NCBI GenBank assembly: GCA_017415325.1
Contig: JAFQGY010000008.1
Coordinates: 1-38,612 of the forward strand
DNA length: 38,612 bases
Source of the DNA: Clostridia bacterium
GTDB lineage: Bacteria > Bacillota > Clostridia > Oscillospirales > CAG-272
Reading direction: 5' to 3'
Part shown: one piece after another, positions 1-8,992 of the stretch
Layout: the number at the start of each line of letters is the position of its first letter
Numbering within the stretch: position 1 is the first letter of the stretch
Notes under the pieces: model-generated
The model's input: the letters and a program-made list of their open reading frames with translations, nothing else
Told to the model about the DNA's origin: nothing
Database searches by the model: none
Made by a program: the position numbers and the translations under genes

Positions 1-1
1 C

Positions 2-934
2 ATGACCTCCGGCGATATCAACATCATGGACAACAACGCCACCTGGATCATTCTGTTCTCCAAGAATCTGGCGGCCGAACTGCTGGACGAAAACCTGTAT
101 GACATGGCGTCCGAAGGCACATGGACCCTGGACAAGCTGAAGGAATTCTCCGAACTGGCGGCCCTTGACCTGAACGGTGACGGCGTACACGATGAATTCG
201 ACCGCTGGGGTCTGGCCGGGGAAGGCTTCAACACCATGGCATTCATCGAAGGCTGCGGCGGGAAGGCATTTGACAAGGACGAAAACGACATGCCCTATAT
301 CGCCATGAATAACGAAACCTTCTACGACCAGTTCCTGCTGGCCCATTCCGTAAACGGCAACTTTGAAACCTGCATGCTGGTGAACAATTTCAACACCAAG
401 TACGCCGGGGATGCCATCTGGGATGAATGCATCAACAAGGGGTTCATCGAAGACCGTGTTCTGTTCAACTGCACCGGCCTGAACCGTGTATCCATGCTCC
501 GTGAAATGGAATCCGACTTCGGTCTGCTGCCCATTCCCAAGTACACACCCGAACAGGAAGACTACCACTGCCTCGTAAGTATCTGGGCTTCCAACATGCT
601 GTCCGTGCCGATTTCCTCCGGTGACACCGACAGAACAGGTCTGATCATCGAAGCGCTGTCTGCCGAATCCAAGTACACTCTGACCCCCGCCTACTATGAC
701 ATTACCCTGAAGACCAAGAGCGCCCGTGACGAAGAATCCTCCGCCATGCTGGACCTGATCTTTGAAGGCCGTGCCTTTGAACTGGGCAACCAGTACGGCT
801 GGGGCGGTCTGTTCGACATTGCCTCCACTCTGACCATTTCCGGCAAGACCGACCTGGCCTCCCAGCTGGAATCCAAAACCAAGGGTGCCGAAACCGCCAT
901 GCAGAAGACTGTAGACGCGTTCCTCGGTCAGTAA
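2..934 (+). CDS. Solute-binding lipoprotein, 3' part (partial)
   Basis: The gene runs in from the left edge; the methionine at base 2 is internal, because alignment by eye with the two complete paralogues (complement 10974-12449 and 35875-37317) puts the window edge about 170 residues into a protein of about 480. The visible 310 residues look like the second half of a family-1 extracellular solute-binding protein that would capture a sugar or oligosaccharide at the cell surface. A calcium-loop-like stretch DLNGDGVHDEFDRWG lies near residues 56-70 of the visible part, followed by the family landmarks FGLLPIPKY and PAYYDITLK. A rho-independent terminator follows. No permease gene lies downstream, so the transport partner must be elsewhere or upstream of the window. 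The substrate cannot be told from sequence. Confidence 0.8.
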   Translation: MTSGDINIMDNNATWIILFSKNLAAELLDENLYDMASEGTWTLDKLKEFSELAALDLNGDGVHDEFDRWGLAGEGFNTMAFIEGCGGKAFDKDENDMPYIAMNNETFYDQFLLAHSVNGNFETCMLVNNFNTKYAGDAIWDECINKGFIEDRVLFNCTGLNRVSMLREMESDFGLLPIPKYTPEQEDYHCLVSIWASNMLSVPISSGDTDRTGLIIEALSAESKYTLTPAYYDITLKTKSARDEESSAMLDLIFEGRAFELGNQYGWGGLFDIASTLTISGKTDLASQLESKTKGAETAMQKTVDAFLGQ

Positions 935-956
935 GCCGATTTCCATCATACGCTGC

Positions 957-990
957 AAAAGCTCTGACAGGATCTCCTGCCGGAGCTTTT
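957..990 (+). terminator. Rho-independent terminator after the first lipoprotein gene
   Basis: AAAAGCTC at 957-964 pairs with GAGCTTTT at 983-990, with an inner CAGG/CCTG stem, and the T run continues to 992. It sits 22 bases after the stop codon. Confidence 0.85.
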
Positions 991-1006
991 TTGCCTGTCT
1001 GAAACC

Positions 1007-1035
1007 TTGCACAGATGGGAAAAATATGGTATAAT
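1007..1035 (+). promoter_or_regulatory. Sigma-A-type promoter for recD2-comF
   Basis: TTGCAC (1007-1012) and TATAAT (1030-1035) are separated by 17 bases. The recD2 start codon lies about 50 bases further on. Confidence 0.8.
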
Positions 1036-1086
1036 GCATACAGAATATACTGGGGGTTTGTTCCCCTGCAGCATAAAGGAGAAGCC

Positions 1087-3333
1087 ATGTACGAGAATCC
1101 TGCCGCCGTCGCCGCTGAAGAAGATACCTTAGCCGGGATCGTGGACACCATCATCTACCAGAACGGAGAAAACGGATATGTCGTCTTCGGGATGGAGGAC
1201 ACCACAGGAGCTATGGTCACTGTCACCGGGGTCGTTCCCTACCTGTCCGAAGGGGATACCATCACCGTCAGAGGACAGTGGACCAATCACAATGTATACG
1301 GCCGGCAGTTCAAGGCGGTTTCCTATGACAAACAGCTTCCGGCGGAGCTTTCGGACATCCTGCGGTATCTGTCCTCCGGGGCTGTCAAGGGGATCGGGCC
1401 GAAAACCGCCCAGAAGATCGTGGAACAGTTCGGCACAGACGCTTTTGACGTACTGGAAAACCATGCAGACTGGCTGGTGGACATTCCCGGGATCACCAAA
1501 AAGAAAGCACAGGACATCAGCGAAAACTTCAAATCCATTGCCGGTGCACGGTCTGTGATGCTGTTCTGCCGGGACTTTTTCCCTTCCGCCACAGCCATGC
1601 GGATCTATAAAAAATGGGGCGGAGCCGCCGTGGACCGGATCAAGGACAACCCCTATTCCCTGTGCGAGCATTTCAACGGCATCAGCTTCCGCCGGGCCGA
1701 CCAGATCGCCGCACAGCTGGGCATGGATCCCGATTCCGACGAACGGATTCTCCACGGGCTCTCCCATGTGCTGTCCACCGAATCCCAGCGCAACGGACAC
1801 ACCTGCCTGCCGGAAGACGAACTGGTACGCTGTACTGTAGAGCTGCTGTTCAACCAGAACACCGCCTATGTGCCACAGATCCGTGCGCAGATGGATCGGG
1901 CGTATGCGGAATCCCGGCTGGTGGTGGTAAACCGGAACGGGATGCGGCTGGTGTATCTGCCCCATTTCTACCGCGCGGAAACCTATGTGGCCAAAAAAAT
2001 GAAACAGCTCTCCCAGCTTTCCGCCCGGATGGACACCTCCGACATTCCCCGGATGATCGAGAAAAGCGAGGCTCAGTGCGGCATCCCCTATGCGAAAATG
2101 CAGCGGCAGGCCATCTCGGATGCGCTGTGCGACGGGGTGATGATCCTGACCGGCGGCCCCGGTACCGGGAAAACCACCATCATCAAGGGACTGCTGTCGA
2201 TTTTTGCCTCCATGGATCTGCAGATTTCTCTGGCGGCACCCACAGGCCGGGCGGCAAAGCGGATGAGTGAAGCCACCTCCCACGAAGCAAAAACCATCCA
2301 CCGCCTTCTGGAAATGGATGCCGCCGACGAAACGGGTGCCTCTTTCATGCGGAACGAACAGAACCGGCTGGACGAAGATGTACTGATCGTGGACGAGGCT
2401 TCCATGATTGACGTGCTGCTGATGGAAGCACTGCTGCGGGCCATCAAGCCGGGAGCCAGACTGATCCTCATCGGGGACACCGACCAGCTTCCTTCCGTGG
2501 GAGCAGGCAATGTGCTGGGGGACATCTGTGCCTCGGGCCAGTTCCGGGTGGTGCGGCTGACCGAAGTGTTCCGTCAGTCCCAGCAGAGCTATATCATCAC
2601 CAATGCCCACCGGATCAACGAAGGACAGCTGCCGGAGCCTTCCAAAGCAGACGGGGACTTCTTTTTCCTGAAACGGCAGACAGAGGAGGCCATCTCCGCC
2701 ACCATCGTGGATCTGGTGCAGAACCGGCTGCCGAAAACCTATGGCGCCTCCGTCATCAGCCAGATCCAGATCATCACCCCCTCCCGCAAGGGCATGTCCG
2801 GTACGGAGACCCTGAACGCCGGTCTGCAGGCCGCTCTGAATCCCCCGGCTCCCGGCAAAAGCGAACGGAAAAGCCGGGACATCATCTTCCGGGTGGGCGA
2901 CCGGGTGATGCAGACCAAAAATGACTACACCCTGGAATGGGAAACCGACGGCGGGAAGAACGGTATGGGGGTCTTCAACGGAGATATCGGTGTGGTAACG
3001 GACATTGACGACCATGCGGAAGCGGTGGAAGTGACCTTTGACGATCGGAAATGCCTGTACGACTACACCCAGCTGGACGAACTGGATCACGCCTACGCCA
3101 TCACGGTACACAAAAGCCAGGGCAGCGAATACCCGGTGGTGATCATTCCGCTGTTCGACTGTGCGGCCATGCTGCAGTCCCGGAATCTGCTGTACACGGC
3201 GGTGACCCGGGCATCGAGAATGGTGATTCTGGTGGGGAAAACGTCGGTGCTGGAGAGAATGATCGCCAACAACCATCAGGCCGGACGCTGTTCCCTGCTG
3301 CGGGACTGGCTGGAGGATGGGGAAAGTATATGA
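1087..3333 (+). CDS. recD2: RecD2-type ATP-dependent DNA helicase
   Basis: A 748-residue superfamily 1B 5'-3' DNA helicase of the RecD2 type, found in bacteria independently of RecBC and linked to DNA repair and replication-fork handling. The N-terminal part carries an OB-like segment and helix-hairpin-helix repeats (around residues 100-150, with GIGPKTAQKI). The motor follows: Walker A GGPGTGKTT near residue 356, Walker B VLIVDEAS near 432, VHKSQGSEY near 673 and the terminal TAVTRA motif near 704. The start was placed at 1087 because AAAGGAG precedes it; an in-frame ATG at 1015 would overlap the promoter. It overlaps comF by four bases (ATGA), so the two are probably translationally coupled. 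Length is normal for RecD2. Confidence 0.95.
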   Translation: MYENPAAVAAEEDTLAGIVDTIIYQNGENGYVVFGMEDTTGAMVTVTGVVPYLSEGDTITVRGQWTNHNVYGRQFKAVSYDKQLPAELSDILRYLSSGAVKGIGPKTAQKIVEQFGTDAFDVLENHADWLVDIPGITKKKAQDISENFKSIAGARSVMLFCRDFFPSATAMRIYKKWGGAAVDRIKDNPYSLCEHFNGISFRRADQIAAQLGMDPDSDERILHGLSHVLSTESQRNGHTCLPEDELVRCTVELLFNQNTAYVPQIRAQMDRAYAESRLVVVNRNGMRLVYLPHFYRAETYVAKKMKQLSQLSARMDTSDIPRMIEKSEAQCGIPYAKMQRQAISDALCDGVMILTGGPGTGKTTIIKGLLSIFASMDLQISLAAPTGRAAKRMSEATSHEAKTIHRLLEMDAADETGASFMRNEQNRLDEDVLIVDEASMIDVLLMEALLRAIKPGARLILIGDTDQLPSVGAGNVLGDICASGQFRVVRLTEVFRQSQQSYIITNAHRINEGQLPEPSKADGDFFFLKRQTEEAISATIVDLVQNRLPKTYGASVISQIQIITPSRKGMSGTETLNAGLQAALNPPAPGKSERKSRDIIFRVGDRVMQTKNDYTLEWETDGGKNGMGVFNGDIGVVTDIDDHAEAVEVTFDDRKCLYDYTQLDELDHAYAITVHKSQGSEYPVVIIPLFDCAAMLQSRNLLYTAVTRASRMVILVGKTSVLERMIANNHQAGRCSLLRDWLEDGESI

Positions 3334-4106
3334 GTATTATGATCCGACACCTCCTCCATACCCTGGCCGGTATCATCGGAGAAAAGCGCTGTCCTCTCTG
3401 TTCGGCTGTACTGCCGCCGGATACCCTGCAGGACGGTCTCTGCCCCGGATGTCTCGCCAGGCTGGCGGAAGAAGCGTCCATTCCCTGTGCCGGCTGTGGC
3501 TGTCCGGCGTCCTCCTGTCACTGCGGCAATACGGGTCTGTCTCCCCTGCATATATTTCTCGGGGACCGTACCTGGCTGGCGCATACATGGTACTGTGCGG
3601 AAGATCCGGACCGGGTGACGGAAAAACTGCTCCTTGCCTGCAAACGGAAGTACAGCTATACCCTGTCCTGTCATATTGCACGGAGCATGGCAGCAGATCT
3701 GGCGCCGCTTCTGCCGAAAGAAAAACGGAAAGACTGGATCCTGACCTATGCGCCCCGTTCCTCCGGCGGTTATGCCCGGCATGGGTTTGACCAGTGTGAG
3801 GAAATCGTCCGGCAGATGGGAGCCATCCTCGGGATTCCGGTGCGGCAGATGCTCCGTCGGACAGGCGGCGCAGAACAGAAAACCATGGAAACCACCCGCC
3901 AGAGAGAAGCCAACATTGCCGATGCCTTTGAAGCAGTGCAGGTTCCCAAAGGCTGCCGGGTACTGCTCTTTGACGACATCATCACCACCGGCGCCACCAT
4001 GCGCTCTGCCGGACATGTTCTGGCCGATGCCGGTGCGGGTGCAGTGTTTCCCCTGGCGTATGCCAAGACCGTGCATCCGAAATGGCGCACAAAAAATTCC
4101 GAATAA
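3330..4106 (+). CDS. comF: ComF family protein (phosphoribosyltransferase fold)
   Basis: A 258-residue ComF/GntX-like protein. In naturally competent bacteria ComF is a cytoplasmic protein needed for DNA uptake or handling of incoming DNA; in non-competent species its job is uncertain. The N-terminus has a zinc-binding set of cysteines (CPLC at 21-24, CPGC, then CAGCGCPASSCHC) and the C-terminus has the PRPP-binding loop DDIITTGAT at residues 215-223, the hallmark of type I phosphoribosyltransferases. The ATG overlaps the recD2 stop, indicating co-transcription with a DNA helicase, which fits a DNA-processing role. A bidirectional terminator follows. The family call is firm; the physiological role here is inferred. 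Confidence 0.9.
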   Translation: MSIMIRHLLHTLAGIIGEKRCPLCSAVLPPDTLQDGLCPGCLARLAEEASIPCAGCGCPASSCHCGNTGLSPLHIFLGDRTWLAHTWYCAEDPDRVTEKLLLACKRKYSYTLSCHIARSMAADLAPLLPKEKRKDWILTYAPRSSGGYARHGFDQCEEIVRQMGAILGIPVRQMLRRTGGAEQKTMETTRQREANIADAFEAVQVPKGCRVLLFDDIITTGATMRSAGHVLADAGAGAVFPLAYAKTVHPKWRTKNSE

Positions 4107-4110
4107 CCGA

Positions 4111-4146
4111 AAAAGGTGCAAACCCATCCGTGAGTCTGCACCTTTT
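4111..4146. terminator. Bidirectional terminator between convergent operons
   Basis: AAAAGGTGCA (4111-4120) and TGCACCTTTT (4137-4146) form a 10-bp stem with A and T runs on both flanks. It can serve comF on the plus strand and the ABC operon on the minus strand, whose last stop codon is at 4152. Confidence 0.85.
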
Positions 4147-4151
4147 CTTTG

Positions 4152-5186
4152 TTATTCAGCTGTGTATGCCAGAATTGCATTTACCACATCATCCGCCGCC
4201 GTATACACGATGGTGGATCCCTTGGGGCTGTAGTAAGTCTGTCCGTCCCCGGACTTGCCGAAATACAGCACATAGTTGGCATCCACTTTTGTGGTTTGTC
4301 CGGCGGTCTGCCCATTGGCGGCGTCTGTCCCGGCATCTACCGCAACGGACTTCTTATAGGTCAGTGTCAGGCTTCTGGTCTGATCAATGCCGTAGACCTC
4401 CGTCATTTCCGCACTGTCTGCGTAATAATCCGCCCAGGAGAACAGATCCAGTTCACAGAACAGATCATACAGAGCCGTCACATCTTCGCTGTACACAGTG
4501 CCTATACTGCCGTCTTCTGCGGTCACTTCCTCGGCAGTCTGTCTGTATTCACCGGTTCTGTCTCCGTCCTGTACGGTGAAGCCGACAATGTCCGCATCCG
4601 TCAGAGTAGCAAGGGCGGTGTCCAGCACAATCAGATCCGCCAGATCCGTCTGGAAATAAGTCAGAAGGCCCGATGCGATCATGTAGAAGGCACCGTCGTC
4701 GTTCCGGAAGTAGTAGGCATTGTTGAAGCTGTTCCGGTCCCCGATGGCATACTTATAGGTGGTTCCTGCACCGTAGCTGACATGGATCTCACATGCCGGT
4801 GCATCCAGACCGTAATCTGCGGCTGTCCCTTCTTCTACCGTCCGGATGGCACCGATGGAAGCAATGGCGGCCCCCATCCCGGCAGCAGTACTCTGGTTCA
4901 GCGGGAATTTCGGGTCGTCCGCCAGAGTCCATACGCCGCCGGACTGGTTCAGCGTAATCCAGTCATTGCCGCCGGTACGGTATTTCAGCTCGGTAATAGC
5001 GGTATAATCCTGCTCTGCCAGCATAATGGTGGTATCTGCGGCAGCGGCGGCGGCTTCTTCGGCTTCTCTTTTGTCATTGGCAGCAGAAAGGGCGAAGTAG
5101 GCCACAGCCAGCACCGCAAGGATCGCAACCAGCACAAACAGCGGCAGGGCTTTGTTTTTCTTTTTCCGTTTGGGTGTATTCTGCAA
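4152..5186 (-). CDS. DUF4340-type membrane-anchored protein
   Basis: A 344-residue protein with a lysine-rich N-terminus, one membrane anchor (about residues 12-32) and a large extracytoplasmic part with repeated threonine- and tyrosine-rich beta segments typical of DUF4340 proteins. DUF4340 proteins are commonly encoded next to GldG-like ABC systems, as here, and their biochemical role is not established. The start is a TTG at 5184-5186, chosen because AAAGGAGA lies just upstream; a longer frame starting with another TTG at 5213 would swallow that ribosome binding site. It is the last gene of the ABC operon, 27 bases after the GldG-like gene. It probably works outside the membrane with the GldG-like protein. 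Confidence 0.75.
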   Translation of the reverse strand: MQNTPKRKKKNKALPLFVLVAILAVLAVAYFALSAANDKREAEEAAAAAADTTIMLAEQDYTAITELKYRTGGNDWITLNQSGGVWTLADDPKFPLNQSTAAGMGAAIASIGAIRTVEEGTAADYGLDAPACEIHVSYGAGTTYKYAIGDRNSFNNAYYFRNDDGAFYMIASGLLTYFQTDLADLIVLDTALATLTDADIVGFTVQDGDRTGEYRQTAEEVTAEDGSIGTVYSEDVTALYDLFCELDLFSWADYYADSAEMTEVYGIDQTRSLTLTYKKSVAVDAGTDAANGQTAGQTTKVDANYVLYFGKSGDGQTYYSPKGSTIVYTAADDVVNAILAYTAE

Positions 5187-5213
5187 GGTATTCTCTCCTT
5201 TATAATGAACCAA

Positions 5214-6707
5214 TCATCTCTTGCGGCGGCGGATCCAGATCACGAACCCGGCGGCCAGCAGAGCCAGAGGCAGTACAAAGATCACCACGATGGACCAGAT
5301 ACTGCTCTGGGCGGCGGTCAGGGTCAGGGCTTCCACCTGCAGCTGCTTTGCCAGAATGGACAGAGAAATCTTGTTTTCCGCCATCCAGCTGACAGAACCC
5401 ATGAACACAGCGGAGTTGCCGCCGGAAACATAGCTGTCGTCGGAAGCGCTGGAAATGGAGGGAGAAGCGTACCATACAAATTTATATTCCGCAGCCCGTG
5501 TGCCGTCTGCCGTTCCGGTGACAGCCGCTGCTGTATAGACCTGTCCGGCGATGTCCCCGTCTTCCTTATCCAGCGTGGTGAAGGAACCGGACGCGGGTAC
5601 CTTCTTCACATAGGCACCGGCAGAGGTGGTCAGCATGGGAATCACGGTACCGGTGGCTCTGCCGTTGGCGATGATCCCGTGGGAGGCATGCATCAGGGCG
5701 TACTGGGTATTTTCACTGACCAGAGCCATGGGGCCGGTGTAGCCGAAGCTGGGCAGCAGGGAGTAGGGATAGCCGGTGTAGTGGTTCCGGTCGCTTTCAA
5801 ACACGATGCCGTCCACCGGTTCCAGACCCATCTCGGCACACAGCACGGACAGATTGGGCATCCCCAGTTCGCTGTAGTTCTGGTAGCTGGTCACCAGGAT
5901 GATATTCCCGCCTTCCGCCAGATACTGCTGCAGCATGGGCAGCTCGTCCCGGTTGATATCCCCGGTGGGGTTGTTGATCAGGATCGCAGAGCAGTCTGCC
6001 GGAATCCCGTCGGAAGTCAGCAGGGACAGTGTGTTCATCCCCACGTTTTCCGCTGTGATATAGGAGCCGTAGGTGGCATCCAGTGCAGTTTCCCCATGCC
6101 CTTCCAGCGCGTACAGCACCGGCAGGTCTTCTCTGGTAACATAGTCCACAGCCGTGGTGAAGGCCAGTTCCCCGTTGAAGAAGGGCGTACCGGTGGGCAT
6201 CACGCCGTAGTACATGTAGTTGTAGTAGTCCTCTTCGGAGTACTGGGTGGTGAAGATTTCCCGGTAGTCCAGCACATAGTGCCGCAGGTCACTTTCCACG
6301 ATCACGCTGTTGGGGCTCAGGGTATCTTCGGTATACTTTGCGATAAAGGTAGGATTGGTGGCAGGGTCAACCACGGAAACCTTCACATGGTCGTTCAGGG
6401 CTTCATACCGTTCCAACAGGCCCACGATGGTGGAGTCTTCCTGTCCCCGCTGGGCAAGCACATACATATGCACATCTCTGTCCACGGCGGCCAGAATCCC
6501 TTCGGTTTCCTCGCCCACGGTAAACAGCTGCAGGGAACTTGTGTCCAGCTTGGTTATGGTGCCGGGCAGCTCATTCACAAACAGATTCAGCAGTATGGCA
6601 ATGCCGATCACCACAGCGGTCACGGTAATACTGAAGGAGCCGATTTTCAGAGCTTTGCGGCCGGCTGCGGGAGCTTTGGCTTTTTTGATTTTCTTTTCAC
6701 TGTTCAT
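5214..6707 (-). CDS. GldG-like ABC transporter auxiliary protein
   Basis: A 497-residue protein with a basic N-terminus, a membrane helix near residues 24-45, a long extracytoplasmic region and a C-terminal membrane helix ending in a cluster of arginines (IWIRRRKR). The middle contains a Rossmann-like ABC-type_uncharacterised domain (GldG/IFT52-like) with the stretch AILINNPTGDINRDELPML. GldG partners with GldA and GldF in gliding Bacteroidetes; homologues in non-gliding bacteria form exporters of unknown substrate. The ATG at 6705-6707 was chosen because GGAGG lies eight bases upstream; a GTG at 6716 would overlap that site. It lies 15 bases after the permease gene in the same operon. Confidence 0.85.
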   Translation of the reverse strand: MNSEKKIKKAKAPAAGRKALKIGSFSITVTAVVIGIAILLNLFVNELPGTITKLDTSSLQLFTVGEETEGILAAVDRDVHMYVLAQRGQEDSTIVGLLERYEALNDHVKVSVVDPATNPTFIAKYTEDTLSPNSVIVESDLRHYVLDYREIFTTQYSEEDYYNYMYYGVMPTGTPFFNGELAFTTAVDYVTREDLPVLYALEGHGETALDATYGSYITAENVGMNTLSLLTSDGIPADCSAILINNPTGDINRDELPMLQQYLAEGGNIILVTSYQNYSELGMPNLSVLCAEMGLEPVDGIVFESDRNHYTGYPYSLLPSFGYTGPMALVSENTQYALMHASHGIIANGRATGTVIPMLTTSAGAYVKKVPASGSFTTLDKEDGDIAGQVYTAAAVTGTADGTRAAEYKFVWYASPSISSASDDSYVSGGNSAVFMGSVSWMAENKISLSILAKQLQVEALTLTAAQSSIWSIVVIFVLPLALLAAGFVIWIRRRKR

Positions 6708-6722
6708 ATTCCGCACCTCCCG

Positions 6723-7586
6723 TTACGACCAGCGTTTTTTGTCCATGGACTGCACGGTGAGATACACAAACAGTGCCGCCACGGTCAGATAGTATACAAC
6801 AGCAGTCAGATCAAAGATCCCGTTTGTGAAGGAATACATCCGGTCAAACAGGGCCAGTGATTCCAGCAGATCCGGCAGGGCACCGGCAAAGAGATCCTGT
6901 TTGAAGAAATACAGGGCAGAGAGAATCACCACCAGCACGGCAGTGACGCCCATGGAGACGGTGCTGTTTTTCACCATCACCTGAACAATCAGCCCCACCA
7001 GAATGGCAGCCACCAGAAATCCCGCATAGGAAGCCCCGGCGGTTTCCGGCAGCAGCCCGGCCAGTCCGGACATCAGATAGGTCAGCAGCAGCACGCCTAC
7101 GCTGACAACGGCGGCAATCACCTGGCTCTCCGTCAGGGAGGAGATGAACATACCGATGGCAATCAGGGCGCATCCCAGCAGAAAGAACGCCAGAATGGAG
7201 CCGTATGCGCTGGCAAAGCCAACCTTGCCGTACTGTCCCAGAATCAGGGGATAGAAGCACATCACACCCACAGGGATCCCAAGAACGGTGACCATAGCCA
7301 GATATTTCGCCATCACCACAGAGGTCAGACTCACTGGAAGGGCGTACAGCAGCTGGTCGGTTCTGGCGTGTTTTTCTTCCGCCATGGAGCGCATGGTCAG
7401 TACCGGCACGGCGATCAGGAATACGAAGCTCACCCCGGAAAGGGCCACTTCGAAGTTGGGGTATCCCCCGGTCAGATTGTATACGGTCATGTAGATCCCG
7501 GTCATCAGCAGCAGAAATGCCATGAAGATGGGGCCGGTCATGCCGCAGAAATAGGAGTGCAGCTCCCGTTTGTATATGGCAGACAT
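6723..7586 (-). CDS. ABC-2 type transporter permease (GldF-like)
   Basis: A 287-residue integral membrane protein with about six hydrophobic helices and the ABC-2 pattern of a short cytoplasmic N-terminus (MSAIYKRELHSYF) that runs straight into the first helix. The segment RSMAEEKHARTDQLLYALP after the second helix is the conserved cytoplasmic coupling region of GldF/NosY-like permeases. It would form the membrane channel used with the ATPase encoded just upstream, 15 bases away. The start has GAGGAGTAGG upstream. Substrate is unknown. The family call is firm from hydropathy, gene order and the coupling motif. Confidence 0.88.
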   Translation of the reverse strand: MSAIYKRELHSYFCGMTGPIFMAFLLLMTGIYMTVYNLTGGYPNFEVALSGVSFVFLIAVPVLTMRSMAEEKHARTDQLLYALPVSLTSVVMAKYLAMVTVLGIPVGVMCFYPLILGQYGKVGFASAYGSILAFFLLGCALIAIGMFISSLTESQVIAAVVSVGVLLLTYLMSGLAGLLPETAGASYAGFLVAAILVGLIVQVMVKNSTVSMGVTAVLVVILSALYFFKQDLFAGALPDLLESLALFDRMYSFTNGIFDLTAVVYYLTVAALFVYLTVQSMDKKRWS

Positions 7587-7601
7587 GGTATCCTACTCCT
7601 C

Positions 7602-8753
7602 TCAGTTTCCGCCGAACAGCGGTTTATAGTCGTCGGTGTTGTCGTTCTGCTTTGTCTCAGGCACAGACCCGGCAGCCGGTGCAGGTACATCCTCCGGTAC
7701 AGGAGCTTCTGCAGAATTATCCGCAGCCGTTTCTTCTTCACGGCGCTGCCCGATCTGCCCGAAGATGTCCTCCGCACGGATCCGGGTGTCTTCCGGCGTT
7801 TCGGACTCTTCCTGTCTGTCCCGCTTCTGGGATTCGGTCAGGGCCAGGAACACCTTTTCCAGTGTCACTTCCTCATATTGCATGGCAATGATGGGAAGTC
7901 GTCTGTCTGCAAAGGTGAAGAATACATGATCCCGGATATCGTCCTTCCCTTCCACTTCCAGACGCAGATGGGTCTTGTCCTCCCCGGGGGTCACTTCCAG
8001 CTTGGCCACCCCTTCCAGTGCCCCGGCAGCCGCTTCCACAGCCTCGGCAGAACCACGCACATCCATGTCGATATAGCTCTTGCCTTCGTTGAGCTTGGTG
8101 AGGTTTTCGATGGTATCGCTGGCCACAATCTTCCCGCCGGCGATGATGATGACATAGTCGCACACGGCGCTGATCTCGGTCAGGATATGGCTGGAAAGGA
8201 TCACGGTATGGTTCTGCCCCAGTTCCCGGATCAGATCCCGGATTTCGATGATCTGCAGCGGGTCAAGCCCTACGGTAGGTTCGTCCAGAATGATGATTTC
8301 CGGATCCCCCAGAATGGCCTGTGCAATGCCCACACGCTGCTTATACCCCTTGGACAGGTTCTTGATGAGCCGGGAACGCATGGGTGTCAGGGATGTCTTG
8401 GCAATCACCTTATCCACACCGTCCTCCAGGGCCTTTCCCTTCAGCCCTTTGGCTTTCCCCACGAAATGCAGATATTCGTCGGGTGTCATATCGGTATACA
8501 GCGGCGGAATTTCCGGCAGATATCCGATGCAGGATTTGGCTTCCACGGGATCCTCATAGATATCGAATCCGTTGATGGTAACTTCCCCTTCGGTAGCGGC
8601 CAGGCACCCGGTGATGATATTCATGGTGGTGGATTTCCCCGCACCATTGGGCCCCAGGAACCCGTAAATCCGTCCTTTTTCCACGGTAAAGCTCACGTCC
8701 CGCACGGCTTCAAAATCACCGTACCGCTTTACCAGATGTTTCACTTCGATCAA
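7602..8753 (-). CDS. ABC transporter ATP-binding protein (GldA/CcmA-like)
   Basis: A 383-residue ATPase with every ABC motif: Walker A GPNGAGKST at 34-42, signature LSKGYKQR at 133-140, Walker B IIILDEPT at 153-160 and the switch histidine in ILSSH at 189. Residues 165-300 match the regulatory C-terminal part of ABC-2 ATPases. A further C-terminal tail of about 80 residues is rich in Glu, Ala, Pro and Thr and looks disordered. The start codon is taken as TTG at 8751-8753, preceded by GGAGG; the frame also opens at a TTG at 8777, but that would include the ribosome binding site. It is the first gene of the four-gene operon and powers the permease that follows. Confidence 0.9.
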   Translation of the reverse strand: MIEVKHLVKRYGDFEAVRDVSFTVEKGRIYGFLGPNGAGKSTTMNIITGCLAATEGEVTINGFDIYEDPVEAKSCIGYLPEIPPLYTDMTPDEYLHFVGKAKGLKGKALEDGVDKVIAKTSLTPMRSRLIKNLSKGYKQRVGIAQAILGDPEIIILDEPTVGLDPLQIIEIRDLIRELGQNHTVILSSHILTEISAVCDYVIIIAGGKIVASDTIENLTKLNEGKSYIDMDVRGSAEAVEAAAGALEGVAKLEVTPGEDKTHLRLEVEGKDDIRDHVFFTFADRRLPIIAMQYEEVTLEKVFLALTESQKRDRQEESETPEDTRIRAEDIFGQIGQRREEETAADNSAEAPVPEDVPAPAAGSVPETKQNDNTDDYKPLFGGN

Positions 8754-8794
8754 GGCAACATTTCCTCCTTGCGGCAATATTTCTGTCGGATGCT

Positions 8795-8823
8795 ATTATA
8801 CCACAAATTGGTGAAGAATTGTT
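8795..8823 (-). promoter_or_regulatory. Promoter of the ABC exporter operon, weak -35
   Basis: On the minus strand a perfect TATAAT lies at 8800-8795. The hexamer 17 bases upstream is AACAAT (8823-8818), a poor -35, and it falls inside a perfect inverted repeat. A promoter with a weak -35 covered by a palindrome suggests control by a DNA-binding protein. The divergent spacer 8754-9045 holds only this promoter, the palindrome, the mreB promoter and the mreB leader. Confidence 0.6.
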
Positions 8824-8832
8824 GAACAATTC
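8816..8832. repeat. Perfect 17-bp inverted repeat, candidate operator
   Basis: GAATTGTT (8816-8823), a single central G, and AACAATTC (8825-8832) are exact reverse complements. The element overlaps the -35 position of the minus-strand ABC operon promoter and is about 73 bases upstream of the mreB -35. It lacks a T run, so it is not a terminator. Confidence 0.6.
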
Positions 8833-8904
8833 TATGGTGTTATCTGATTTTTTTATCACATTGGAGGCAATCAAAAGAAAAAACAGGAAATCCCCCTAAA
8901 ATCA

Positions 8905-8933
8905 TTGCAAAACCGGATTTTATGGTGTATAAT
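8905..8933 (+). promoter_or_regulatory. Sigma-A-type promoter for the mreB-family gene
   Basis: TTGCAA (8905-8910), a 17-base spacer and TATAAT (8928-8933). Transcription would start near 8940, giving a leader of about 105 bases. Confidence 0.8.
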
Positions 8934-8992
8934 AAATCAGAATAGCATTTTTCCGGCGGATACGTCGGTTTACAATACAATATACAGGAAGA

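Noticed and set aside
1129..3276. A 715-codon minus-strand frame opposite recD2
   Set aside because: Same pattern of a composition-driven antisense frame; recD2 has a promoter, binding site and all helicase motifs.
4149..6860. A 903-codon plus-strand frame across the ABC exporter operon
   Set aside because: It spans three genes and their spacers on the opposite strand, has no binding site, and translates to low-information sequence.
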